Below are positions 40,803 through 50,100 of a DNA stretch of 64,000 nucleotides, piece after piece; within the stretch, counting starts at the first letter, position 1, and each line of letters starts with the position of its first letter. The translations under genes were made by a program, and so were the position numbers. A model generated the notes under the pieces. That model had not been told where the DNA came from. It was given only the letters and a program-made list of their open reading frames with translations, and made no database searches. This stretch comes from Cauispirillum nitrogeniifigens. GTDB lineage: Bacteria > Pseudomonadota > Alphaproteobacteria > Rhodospirillales > Rhodospirillaceae. The stretch is from positions 124,001 through 188,000 of the forward strand of contig NZ_JBLOOT010000008.1 of the NCBI RefSeq assembly GCF_049800675.1. Direction: 5' to 3'.

Positions 40803-43562
40803 TCATTCCGCCTGCGGTTCGACCGGGTTCCCGGCCTCTCGCGGGATCTCCCGCAGGGCCTCGGGCGGGAAGCGCAGGGTCACGGTGGTGCCCTTGCCCA
40901 GCGCGCTGGTGATGTCCATGGTGCCGCCGTGCAGTTCCACGAACGCCTTGGTCAGCGGCAGGCCCAGGCCGGTGCCTTCGTAGCGGCGGGCCAAGCGGCT
41001 GTCGATCTGGTGGAACGGCTTGAGGGCGGTGGGGATGTCCTCGGGCCGCATGCCGATGCCGGTGTCGGCGACCTCGACCATCAGGCCGCCGGCATCGTCG
41101 CGCCACGCCGCCAGCATGACATGCCCGCCCGACGGCGTGAACTTGATGGCATTGCCCAGCAGGTTGATCAGCACCTGCTTGATGCGGCGTTCCTCGCCCC
41201 ACACCCCCGGCAGGTCGGGGGCCAGGCCGTCGTCCAGGTGCAGGTGGGCTTCCTCCGCCCGGCCGGACACCAGCCGCAGGCAAGCCCGCGCGGCGGCGCC
41301 GAAGTCCACCACCTCGGGATGGAGGCTCATGCGGCCGGCCTCGATGCGCGACACGTCGAGGATGTCGTTGATGACATCCAGCAGGTGGCGCCCCGACTCC
41401 AGGATGTTGCCGGCATAGTCCTTGTATTGTGCCGGCGAAACGGGGCCGAACATCTCGGTGTGGATGACCTCGGAAAAGCCGATGATGGCGTTGAGCGGCG
41501 TGCGCAACTCGTGGCTCATGGTGGCCAGGAACTCGGTCTTGGCGCGGTTGGCCAGTTCGGCCTGCTCCCTGGCGAGGCTCATTTCCTCCTGGGCGGCGCG
41601 CTCGGCGGTGATGTCGCCGACCGACCCGGCCATGCGGGTGACTCGGCCGGCGCCGTCGCGCACTGCCACGCCGCGATGGCGCACCCAGCGCGGCGTCTGG
41701 CCGTCGGGCATCAGGCGGTATTCGTGGGCGAAGTGGTCGCCCCGGCCCTTGAGGTGGGCGACCAGGGCGGCGCGGTAGCCGGCGCGGTCGTCGGGGTGGA
41801 CCATCGCCAGCCAGCGCCCGGCATCGCCCAGGGCCGCCTCCGGGATGCCCAGGATGGTGCTGGCGTGCGGGCTGAAGAACACCGCGCCGCTGGCGACGTC
41901 CCAGTCCCAGATGGCCTCGTTGGTGCCGGCCAGGGCCAGCTTGTAGCGTTCCTCGGACTGGCGCAGCGCTTCGTCGGCGCGCTTGCGGGCGGTGATGTCG
42001 CGGATGACGCCGGTGAACAGGCGGCGGTCGCCCAGGGCCAGTTCGGTGACGGCGATGTCGACCGGGAACAGGGTGCCGTCCTTGCGCGCCGCCACCTCCT
42101 CGCGGCCCCGGCCGATGATGTTGGGCGGCCCGCCGGCCATGTAGGCGCGGATGGCGCGGTCGTGGCCGGCGCGCTGCTCCGGCGGCAGCAGGACGGCGAT
42201 GCCCTGGCCGACGATCTCCTCGGCGCTCCAGCCGAAGATGGCCTCGGCGGCGCGGTTGACGCTTTCGATGCGGCCGCGGTCGTCGATGGTGATGATGCCG
42301 TCCACCACCGTGTCGAGGATGCCCTTCAGGCGGCGCTCGCGGTTGGCGACCTCTTCGTGGGCGCGGCGCAGGGCGGTGATGTCGCGGCCCACGGCCATGA
42401 CGCCCTTGCCGCCATCCTCGGTGAAGGGCAGGCCGACCATCTCCAGTTCCACCGCGCGGCCGGTGCCGGTGGTCAGCGTGACCTGCGTCCAGCGCGAGCC
42501 GCGCACCCCTTCGTCGACGACGGTGGCGAGGCGGTCGTGCTGGTCGGCCGGCGCGAAGTCGGTGAGCCGGCGGCCCAGCACCTCGGCGTCGTCGCGGTCG
42601 AGGATCTCGGCGCCGGCGGGGTTGATGTAGCGGATGACGCCGTCGCGGACCACGCAGATGAGGTCGGGCACGCCCTCGATCAGGCGGCGGTGGCGCAGTT
42701 CGCTGTCGGCCAGGGCGCGCTCGGCCCGCCGCCGCAGGGTGATGTCGGCGTAGACGGCGACATAGCCGCCGTCGGGGGTGCGGGCCTCGCGCACCATGAC
42801 CGAGCGGCCGTCGGCGAACTCGATCTCGTGCGGGCCGCGCGGGTCGCGGTGGTCGGCCAGGCGGGCGGCCAGCCACGCCTCGGGCTGGGCGCTGGCGGCC
42901 GGCACCTGACCGCGCTCCACGCCGGCGCGGATGATGTCGAGGAAGGTGGCGCCAGGGCGGATGACGTCGGCCATGCCGCGCATCATGTCCAGGTAGCGGC
43001 CATTGCACAGGGCCAGGCGGTCGTCGGCATCGAACAGCACGAACGCCTCGTTCATGCTCTCCACCGCCTGGCCGAGCTGGGCGCGGGCCTGGGAGATGCG
43101 GCGCTCCGATTCGCCCAGGCGCTGGTCGCGGTCCTTCAGCGGCGTGCCGTCGGTGACGGTGATCAGGACGTGGCCGCCCGGCAGCGGCCGTTCGCGCACC
43201 ACCATCCAGGCGCCATCGGCAAGCTGCACCTCGCGGGCGCGGCCGTCGGGACAGGCATGGGCGCGCAGGCGTTCGGCGATCCAGGCGTCCTCGCGGCCGA
43301 TGGCCTCGCGCACCTGACCGCGCGCGGTCATCGCCCGCAGGATGTCGGTGAAGGTGGGGGCGCCGCCGTCGGCCGCTCCGGCGCCGGGGCAGAAGTCGCG
43401 GTAGCGGGCGTTGCAGAAAACCAGGCGGTCGCTGGCGTCGAACACCGCCACGCCCTCGCTCAGGCTGTCCAGGACGGCCGGCAGCAGGGCCTCGCTCCCG
43501 CCGCCGCCCAGGCTGGCCAGCGCCTGCCAGCCGGCGGCGCATGCGGTGTCGGCGCTGTTCAC
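40803..43562 (-). CDS. Cytosolic multi-PAS sensor histidine kinase
   Basis: The product has 919 residues with no membrane segment. Five PAS-type domains follow one another (first two of the 'PAS_7' kind: FDASDRLVFCNARYRDF, FDADDRLALCNGRYLDM; then further PAS/PAC units such as IDDRGRIESVNRAAEAIFGW). The dimerisation/phosphotransfer motif is MSHELRTPLNAIIGFSEV, and the ATPase has NLLGNAIKFTPSGG, DTGIGM and GTGLGLPLTKAF. No response regulator gene is adjacent. The start is GTG at 43562 with AGGGGG upstream. Its kinase core closely resembles that of the 55936-59142 protein. Confidence 0.92.
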   Translation of the reverse strand: MNSADTACAAGWQALASLGGGGSEALLPAVLDSLSEGVAVFDASDRLVFCNARYRDFCPGAGAADGGAPTFTDILRAMTARGQVREAIGREDAWIAERLRAHACPDGRAREVQLADGAWMVVRERPLPGGHVLITVTDGTPLKDRDQRLGESERRISQARAQLGQAVESMNEAFVLFDADDRLALCNGRYLDMMRGMADVIRPGATFLDIIRAGVERGQVPAASAQPEAWLAARLADHRDPRGPHEIEFADGRSVMVREARTPDGGYVAVYADITLRRRAERALADSELRHRRLIEGVPDLICVVRDGVIRYINPAGAEILDRDDAEVLGRRLTDFAPADQHDRLATVVDEGVRGSRWTQVTLTTGTGRAVELEMVGLPFTEDGGKGVMAVGRDITALRRAHEEVANRERRLKGILDTVVDGIITIDDRGRIESVNRAAEAIFGWSAEEIVGQGIAVLLPPEQRAGHDRAIRAYMAGGPPNIIGRGREEVAARKDGTLFPVDIAVTELALGDRRLFTGVIRDITARKRADEALRQSEERYKLALAGTNEAIWDWDVASGAVFFSPHASTILGIPEAALGDAGRWLAMVHPDDRAGYRAALVAHLKGRGDHFAHEYRLMPDGQTPRWVRHRGVAVRDGAGRVTRMAGSVGDITAERAAQEEMSLAREQAELANRAKTEFLATMSHELRTPLNAIIGFSEVIHTEMFGPVSPAQYKDYAGNILESGRHLLDVINDILDVSRIEAGRMSLHPEVVDFGAAARACLRLVSGRAEEAHLHLDDGLAPDLPGVWGEERRIKQVLINLLGNAIKFTPSGGHVMLAAWRDDAGGLMVEVADTGIGMRPEDIPTALKPFHQIDSRLARRYEGTGLGLPLTKAFVELHGGTMDITSALGKGTTVTLRFPPEALREIPREAGNPVEPQAE

Positions 43563-43783
43563 ACGGACCCCCTTTCGTGGCCTGAAACGCTTGCCTCTTG
43601 GACTGCCTGCCTATGATCATAAAGCAGTATAGGATGAGCCGGAAGGGTTAGCCGGACGGTACGGGACATCGACGGCGCGGTGCGGTGGTGCGTCATCCCT
43701 TGCCCGCCCGTGCGACAGTGGTGTATTCCCGTGGTCGGGTGCCGTCCGACGGCTCCCCGGGTCGGGGTTTGAGGGACAAGGGT

Positions 43784-44257
43784 ATGACGCTGATCACCTG
43801 GCAGGACTCCTACAGCGTTGGCGTCGATCTCATCGACAGTGACCACAAGCTGCTGGTCAGCCTGATCAACCAGCTGGGCGATGCCGCCGACGGGGGGCAG
43901 GGCCGCGACGTGGTCGGCAGCGTTCTCAATGTTCTGATCGAATACACCGAGGGGCACTTCAGCCGCGAGGAGCGGCTGATGGAGAAGGGCGGCTATCCCG
44001 ACCTGCCGGCCCACCGCGAACACCACCGCGCCCTGACCAACAAGGTGCGCGAGATGGTCGGGCAGTACCGCGACGGCCGCATCGACGCCCTGGATAGCGA
44101 CATCCTGGAGTTCCTGCGGTCCTGGCTGACCGGGCACATCCTGGGGGTGGACATGGAATACCGCCCCTACGTCAAGGACGTCACCCTGACGCCCGAGGAA
44201 CTGCTCGCCAGCCTCAACCTGGACGGCGACGACGAGGACGACGGGCCGACCTTGTGA
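43784..44257 (+). CDS. Bacteriohemerythrin
   Basis: The product has 157 residues. All ligands of the diiron O2-binding site are present: His21 (DSDHK), His58 and Glu62 (HFSREE), His77 and His81 (HREHH), His118 and Asp123 (HILGVD). The opening ITWQDSYSVGVDLID is typical. It reversibly binds oxygen and may carry or sense it. An acidic tail (DGDDEDDG) is added. The gene is divergent from a PAS kinase gene and upstream of a CheZ-like gene, which suggests a link to oxygen-guided behaviour. The stop codon lies within a 16-bp tandem repeat. Confidence 0.93.
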   Translation: MTLITWQDSYSVGVDLIDSDHKLLVSLINQLGDAADGGQGRDVVGSVLNVLIEYTEGHFSREERLMEKGGYPDLPAHREHHRALTNKVREMVGQYRDGRIDALDSDILEFLRSWLTGHILGVDMEYRPYVKDVTLTPEELLASLNLDGDDEDDGPTL

Positions 44258-44301
44258 CATGGAACGCGGGTGACATGTAACGCGGGTGACATGTAACGCG
44301 G
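44254..44301 (+). repeat. Three tandem 16-bp repeats after the hemerythrin gene
   Basis: Three copies of GTGACATGTAACGCGG (the first with one change) run head to tail from 44254 to 44301, starting on the hemerythrin stop codon. Each unit holds the near-palindrome TGACATGTAA. They lie about 50 bases before the CheZ-like gene and could be a repeated operator or a slippage-prone spacer. Confidence 0.75.
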
Positions 44302-44353
44302 GCGGGGCGCCGTCCGGCAGGCCGGCCACTCCGGCGGGAAGGGGACTGTAGTG

Positions 44354-45154
44354 ATGCACAAGGCTGGGTCCAGGAAGGCGTTCACGGCTGAACTTCAGCG
44401 TCGCAAGGCTCTGGGGCTCGACTTGCCGGCGCCCATGGCCGCGCCGCCGCTGGCGCTGGGGGGCGCCGATGCGCCGTCGCACGACGAAATGCGCGCCCTG
44501 CGCGAGGAGGTCAAGGCGCTGGGGTCGCTGATGCGCCGCGCCTACGCCCACCTCGGCGAGGAGCCCGAGGAGCCGGCGGCCGGCCAGGCGCACGGGGCGG
44601 ACCCGCGCGAGGCCGAGCTGCAACGCCAGAAGGAGGAAGTCGACCTCCTGAAGATGGAACTGCGCGCGCTGGCCCATTCCATCCAGGACACCAAGCGCGA
44701 GATCGCCGCCCTGCGCACCCGCGAGGAGGAGACCGACCGCCTGCTGGCCGTGACCAGCGAACTGGACGCCGTGGTCGGCGCCACCGAGGGCGCCACCGAG
44801 GGCATCCTCGACGCCGCCGAGAAGATCGACACCATCGCCCACAACCTGCGCAGCCACGGCGACGACAAGTACATCGCCTCGCTCGCCGACGACATCATCG
44901 AGCACGTCCTGACCATCTTCGAGAACTGCAACTTCCAGGACATCACCGGGCAGCGCATCACCAAGGTGGTCAACACCCTGAAGTTCGTCGAGGAACGCGT
45001 CGACCGCATGATCGAGATCTGGGGATCGGACGCTTTCGAGGGGCTGCGCAACAGCGTCGCCGACGGCGAGGACGAGGACCGCCGCCTGCTCAACGGGCCG
45101 CAGCTGGCCAAGGCGGGCATTTCGCAGGACGAGATCGACAAGCTGTTCGACTAG
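44354..45154 (+). CDS. CheZ-like protein phosphatase
   Basis: The product has 266 residues. The core is a long helical hairpin with the CheZ family signature NCNFQDITGQRITKVVNTLKFVEERVDRMIEIW (about 190-225); the Asp-x-x-Thr-Gly-Gln motif carries the phosphatase glutamine. The C-terminus SQDEIDKLFD resembles the tail by which E. coli CheZ holds CheY-P. It should dephosphorylate a CheY protein; no other che gene is in the window. The ATG at 44354 follows a GTG at 44351. It lies downstream of the bacteriohemerythrin gene in the same direction. Confidence 0.85.
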   Translation: MHKAGSRKAFTAELQRRKALGLDLPAPMAAPPLALGGADAPSHDEMRALREEVKALGSLMRRAYAHLGEEPEEPAAGQAHGADPREAELQRQKEEVDLLKMELRALAHSIQDTKREIAALRTREEETDRLLAVTSELDAVVGATEGATEGILDAAEKIDTIAHNLRSHGDDKYIASLADDIIEHVLTIFENCNFQDITGQRITKVVNTLKFVEERVDRMIEIWGSDAFEGLRNSVADGEDEDRRLLNGPQLAKAGISQDEIDKLFD

Positions 45155-45158
45155 AAGT

Positions 45159-45209
45159 CAGGGCATCTTCTTCGGCAAACCGGCTTCCCCTTCGCCGGAA
45201 GATGCCCTG
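45159..45209 (+). terminator. Strong hairpin after the CheZ-like gene
   Basis: A 12-bp perfect stem (CAGGGCATCTTC from 45159 pairing with the segment ending at 45209), extended by GGC/GCC inner pairs past a two-base bulge, starts four bases after the stop codon. There is no T-run, so it may act with Rho or protect the 3' end. Confidence 0.45.
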
Positions 45210-45304
45210 GCAGACCCATCGCCACGGGGTTCCCCGGCGCCCGCGCCGGTGCCGGCCGGACCCCGCCGTTTCATCCGACGTTCCGCACTTCAGGAGGGCG
45301 CGTC

Positions 45305-45994
45305 ATGACCACCGTACACTCCGCCATTCAGGCCCTGCTGGCCGCCGCCAACGTGCCCGCCCACGAGGCCGAGCGCCGTCCGCCCAAGCCGGTGATCGCC
45401 ATCTCCCGTGACCACGGCGCCCTGGGCCGCAAGATCGCCAACGCCCTGGCCCAGCGCCTGGACGTGCCGGTCTATGACCGCGAGATCCTCGACAAGATCG
45501 CCGAGCGCCTGAACACCGACCCGCAGACCCTGAAGATGCTCGACGAGTGCGTCGCCCGCGCCCGCGACATGTGGATGGTCCGCCTGTTCACCGGCATCGA
45601 CCTGTCCGAGGACGCCTACCGCAACCATCTGGTCAACGTGATCTTCAGCCTGGCGCGCTCCGGCGGCATCATCCTGGGACGCGGTGCCAACGTCGTGCTG
45701 TCGACCTCCTGCGCCCTGCGCGTGCGGGTCATCGCCTCGCCCGAGACCTGCACCAAGCGGGTGGTGGAACGCTACAAGATCACCGAGGAGGAGGCCCGCC
45801 AGCAGATCGAGGCGGTCAACCACAACCGTGGCCGCTTCGTCTGGGAGATGTTCCAGCACCGCGTCTCCGACTCCACCAACTTCGACCTCGTCATCAACAC
45901 CGACCGCCTCCAGGCGGCCGATGAGGTGGTCGACATGGTGATGGCCGCCTATGCCGGCATCGTCAGCGTGCGCGAGGCCGAAGGCACCTGCTAG
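45305..45994 (+). CDS. Cytidylate kinase-like family protein
   Basis: The product has 229 residues with a phosphotransferase P-loop variant near residue 34 (VIAISRDHGALGRKIANALAQRL), YDREILDKIAERL, GGIILGRGANVV, LRVRVIASPETCTKRVVERYKITEEEARQQIEAVNHNRGRFVWEMF. This matches the cytidylate kinase-like group, distinct from true Cmk. The phosphate acceptor is unknown. CAGGAGGG upstream marks the ATG. It follows the CheZ-like gene after a strong hairpin, so it probably has its own promoter. Confidence 0.85.
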   Translation: MTTVHSAIQALLAAANVPAHEAERRPPKPVIAISRDHGALGRKIANALAQRLDVPVYDREILDKIAERLNTDPQTLKMLDECVARARDMWMVRLFTGIDLSEDAYRNHLVNVIFSLARSGGIILGRGANVVLSTSCALRVRVIASPETCTKRVVERYKITEEEARQQIEAVNHNRGRFVWEMFQHRVSDSTNFDLVINTDRLQAADEVVDMVMAAYAGIVSVREAEGTC

Positions 45995-46027
45995 GCCCGC
46001 CCACGGCGCCGCTCCCGAGTCGCGGTG

Positions 46028-46063
46028 TTCGAGTCGCGGTTCGAATCGCGGTTCGAATTGGGG
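46028..46063. repeat. Three 12-bp tandem units
   Basis: Units TTCGAGTCGCGG, TTCGAATCGCGG and TTCGAATTGGGG run head to tail, with a fourth, imperfect unit just before them. They start about 30 bases after the cytidylate kinase-like gene. Function unknown. Confidence 0.65.
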
Positions 46064-46153
46064 GGCGGGACCGGCGCGGGTGGGTGTGCATACACCTGGG
46101 GGAAGTCTTGTCGTCCGGGAGACAATTCCCGGACGCAGCCCCGGACGAAAGGC

Positions 46154-46186
46154 AGAGGCCACCGGCGCATCCCGCCGGTGGCCTCT
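46154..46186 (+). terminator. Terminator-like 13-bp hairpin
   Basis: AGAGGCCACCGGC (46154-46166) pairs perfectly with 46174-46186 around a short loop. Only a weak T-rich tail follows (CTCATT). It could end a small RNA or the kinase-like gene transcript. Confidence 0.5.
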
Positions 46187-46515
46187 CTCATTGGGCATAA
46201 GACCGGGGTTTTCGGGCCTTTTCGCCCCTTTTCGGCTTGCGCGCCGCAGCCCCCAAGGGCCATGCTTGGAACCGCATCACGTTAAGGTGGTGATCCGTCG
46301 ATGGCGCGGTGTGCCACGGACGCCAATACCTGACGCGAAGCGACGAAATGGAACAAAAACCGGCGTCCCGTGTTTCACAAGATGTCGCGCACGCAAGGCT
46401 GGTCGAACAGCGCGCGGCATCAGGGCCCGTCTCAAGAGGCCCGGAGCACCGAACGCGGTGAACAAAATGGGGGGGCACCGGACGCGAGAGCCGGAGCCTT
46501 CCGGGGAGGTCCGCC

Positions 46516-46920
46516 ATGACGCCTGCCGTCACCCATGGCCGTGCCGTGTATCGCCCGTCGCTCACGCGGGTGCTGGCGATACTGGCGTTCGGCGCCGCGG
46601 TTTCCGGCAGCGCCGTCGCCGCCGTGTCATCGGCCGCGCGGGCTGATCAGGACCACCCCATCACGCTTGAGGTCATCCATCTGCGGGATCCCATGGCCTA
46701 CCAGGCCTCCTGCGAAGTCACCGATGGCCTCGGCACGACGCGCGCCAGCAGCTTCGCGGGGGAAACGAACAGTTCGGTTCGCTTCCTTGGCACCCGCGTG
46801 GCCTGCCGTCTGCGCGCCACCGATGCGGGGCCGTTCCAGGTCACGCTGCGCAGTGCCGGAACCGTGCTGGCGCGAGCCCGGGGTACGGCGGAGCAGCCCG
46901 TGATCATCGCGGCCCGCTGA
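46516..46920 (+). CDS. Small secreted hypothetical protein
   Basis: The product has 134 residues. A long signal peptide (about 1-43, ending SSAARA) is followed by a roughly 90-residue mature domain, probably beta-rich: ITLEVIHLRDPMAYQASCEVTDGLGTT, SVRFLGTRVACRLRATDAGPFQVTLRSAGTVLARARG. Two cysteines could form one disulfide. I do not recognise the family. GGGGAGG lies seven bases before the ATG, and a terminator follows the stop at once. Confidence 0.65.
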   Translation: MTPAVTHGRAVYRPSLTRVLAILAFGAAVSGSAVAAVSSAARADQDHPITLEVIHLRDPMAYQASCEVTDGLGTTRASSFAGETNSSVRFLGTRVACRLRATDAGPFQVTLRSAGTVLARARGTAEQPVIIAAR

Positions 46921-46989
46921 GCGAGGCGCCCGCCTCCGCCTCCTCGCCTGCCTCCCAAGGCGGCCGGGCGCCTCGCTCCCTCTCTTTTT
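46920..46989 (+). terminator. Intrinsic terminator after the small secreted protein gene
   Basis: GCGAGGCGCCCG (46921-46932) pairs perfectly with 46965-46976; the loop is C-rich. CCCTCTCTTTTT follows, ending in five T. It separates the gene from the large RTX gene downstream. Confidence 0.7.
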
Positions 46990-47157
46990 CCGGTTGGAAA
47001 CCTTGGCGGCCCCATCAACCCATTGTCCCGGCTAGGGTCTTTCATTTGACCGCGCCCGAGCGGGGGGCATCCCCGATTTTTGTGTGGTGAGAGGCGGTTA
47101 GCCGCCGCAAAATGCCTGTCGCGCCGGACCGGGCGCGTCGCGGAGCAAGAGGTCTTC

Positions 47158-50100
47158 ATGGGCAATCAGCAGTTGGTTCCGTCCACCCCGTCGGGGGAGG
47201 CCACGCCGGCCGATGCCGCGCCGCAGCTTGCCCAGGCCGAACCGCCCATCGGCACCATCGAGGCCGTCACCGGCACGGCGACCATCGTGCGGGCCGACGG
47301 AACCCGCCACGCCGCCCAGCCCGGCGATACGGTCTTTGCCGGTGATACGGTGGAAACCGGCGCCAACGCCACCATCGGCCTGACCTTCGTGGACGGCACC
47401 CAGTTCGCCCTCGGCGCCAGGGGCCGCATGGTTCTGGACGAAATGGTGTTCGACCCGGCTTCGGGCGACGGCGCGGCCAGCTTCAACCTGCTGGCGGGCA
47501 CCTTCTCCTTCGTCTCCGGCCAACTGGCCAAGGCGGGGCCGGACGCCATGAAGGTCGGCACTCCGGTGGCGACCATCGGCATTCGCGGCACCTCGGGCAC
47601 CATCGGCGTCGGCAGCGGCGGCGACGGATCGCAGTTGCAGGTGGTCCTGGTGCCCGACGCCGATGGCACGGTCGGCGAGATCCTGGTCACCACCCCCGAC
47701 GGCCAGACCTACACCCTGAACCTGCCGCTGGGCGCCCTGAGCGTCTCCGGCCCGCTGGTGCAGACCTACACCATGACGCCGCTGGAGTTCGAGCAGACCT
47801 TCGGCGAGGTGCTGCGCTCCCTGCCGTCGGGCAGCCAGCAGATCTTCAACGAGATCCAGCAGGTGCCGCCGCCGGAGGACGTCCCCGACGCGCCGGAAGG
47901 CCCGCAGGGGCCGCCGGACCAGCCCCCCGGCCCGCGCCCCGGATTCCTGGATCCTGCCGATCCCACGGCGCCGCCGCGCCCCGTCGTCCCCGAACCTCCG
48001 GTGCAGACGGTCCCGCCGGTCCTGACCGTGACCCCGCCACCGGGGGAGCCCGGCCGGCCGCAGCCGACGCGGGAACCCGAACCGACGGAGGAACCCGAAC
48101 CCACGGAGGAACCGGAGCCGACCGAGGAACCCGAGCCCACGGAGGAACCCGAACCGACCGAGGAGCCCGTCGACACCCACGCCCAGGGCCGCGCCGTGGG
48201 CGAAACGGTCTTCGACAAGTCGGAAAGCGCGCTGCACTGGACGGTGACCGGCGACGCGGCGGCGAACACCATCTTCACCGGCAGCGGCAACGACACCATC
48301 AACTCCGGTGGCGGTGACGACATCGTCATGTCCTCCGGCGGGAACGACACGATCAACGCCGGCGCCGGCAACGACTACATCATCGGCGGCAGCGGCGCGG
48401 GGGATGACGTCTACGACGGCGGCGCGGGCTCCGACTGGGTGGCCTACGCCTCGGCCTCGCGGTCGATCACCGTGCATCTGGCCGGCGCGGCGGGCTATCC
48501 GCTGGCCGGGCGGGCGGTCGGGCTGGACATCGGCACCGACGTCCTGACGGGCATCGAGAACGTCATCGGCGGGCATGGCAATGACACCATCGTCGGCAAC
48601 GCCCAGGCCAACTTCCTGATGGGCGGCGGCGGTGACGACCTGCTGGCCGGCGGTGGCGGCGGCGACATCATCGTCGGCGGCGACGGCAACGACACCATCG
48701 TCGGCGGCGGGACCGGGGACAACCTGTACGACGGCGGCGAGGGCGAGGACTGGGTCAGCTACGCCACCACCACGCGCGGCGTGATCGTCGATCTGAACAA
48801 CAACGCGGCGCTCGGCGATGAACTCGGCCGCGACGCGTTCCTCAACATCGAGCACGTCCAGGGCGGCGCCGGCAACGACAGCCTGATCGGCGGCGCCGGC
48901 CGCAACATCCTGATCGGCGGCGCCGGCGACGACCTCCTTGACGGGGGCGCGGGTGACGACACCCTGGTCGGCGGCGCCGGCCGCGATACCCTGACCTTTT
49001 CCGCCACCGTCGGCGTGCGCGTCAACCTGGCGACCGGGCGGGCGGAGGGCAACGGCTCGGGCCGGGATACCCTGTCGGGCATCGAGAACGTGATCGGCAC
49101 CCAGGGCAACGACAACCTGACCGGCGATGCCGGGGCCAACCTGCTTGAGGGCGGGGCGGGCGACGACATCCTCGACGGCGGGGCCGGCAACGACACCCTG
49201 CGCGGCGGCGACGGCAACAACATCCTGAAGTCCCTGTCGGGCAACAACACCTTCGTCGGCGGCGCCGGCCGGGACAGCATGGTCGGCGGCTCCGGGGCCG
49301 ACACCTACGTGCTGGCGGACGGCGGGCAGGCCACCCTCAGCGACAGCGGCGGGCGCGACGTCCTCGACCTGACCGCCTGGGGCGAGGCGGCGTGGTTTGA
49401 ACGCAGCGGGGATGCCCTGGTGGCGTCGGACGACGATGGGTCGCGGGTGCGCGTGGACGGCTACTTCTCCGGCGGCGCGCTGGAAACCGTGCGCACCACC
49501 GCCGGCACCTACGTGTTCACCGGCGCCGCCGTCGGCGGCCTGGCCAATGACCTGATGTTCGGCGGCCTGGGCGGCGACAGCCTGAGCGGCGGCGGCGGCA
49601 ACGACTTCCTCGACGGCGGGGCCGGCAACGACAGCCTGAGTGGCGGTGCCGGCAACGACATCCTGGTCGGCGGGGCGGGCGCCGACACCCTCGATGGCGG
49701 GATTGGCGACGACACGTTGGTCGGCGGACCGGGGGCGGACAGCCTGCTCGGCGGCGCCGGGGACGACCTCTACGTACTGTCGTCGGGCGGCGGCATGATC
49801 CACGATACCGCGGGCAACGACACGCTCGACATCACCCACTTGCCCGACGGGCCGGTGTTCCTGCGCCGGGCCGGTGAGTCCTTGCGTCTCGAAATGGCCT
49901 TTGCCAGTCCCATCCTCGTGCAGGGTCACTTTGGGGCCGGGCGGATCGAGCATGTCTGGGACGGCGGCGAACAGCGCTGGGACATCCTCCACAATCAGCT
50001 GGCCGGCACCGCCGGCCACGACATCCTGATCGTGTGGTCGCCGGATCAGGGCCATGGCCTGTCCCCGGCGGCGACCGTCGCGGGCGGCCTGGGGAACGAC

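Larger units (their letters stand above)
45995..46515. other. 520-bp intergenic region with repeats and hairpins
   Basis: No convincing ORF is present. The left part has 12-bp tandem units (TTCGAGTCGCGG type, 46028-46063). Then three stems follow on the plus strand: GGTGT/ACACC (46083-46096), GTCCGGGA/TCCCGGAC (46113-46134) and a 13-bp stem (46154-46186). The right part, 46200-46500, is AT-richer and has no structure I can name. A small RNA at 46070-46190 is possible. Confidence 0.45.

Noticed and set aside
48069..48170. CRISPR-like repeat array
   Set aside because: The 18-bp units have no spacers and encode an in-frame EPTEEP linker in the RTX protein.
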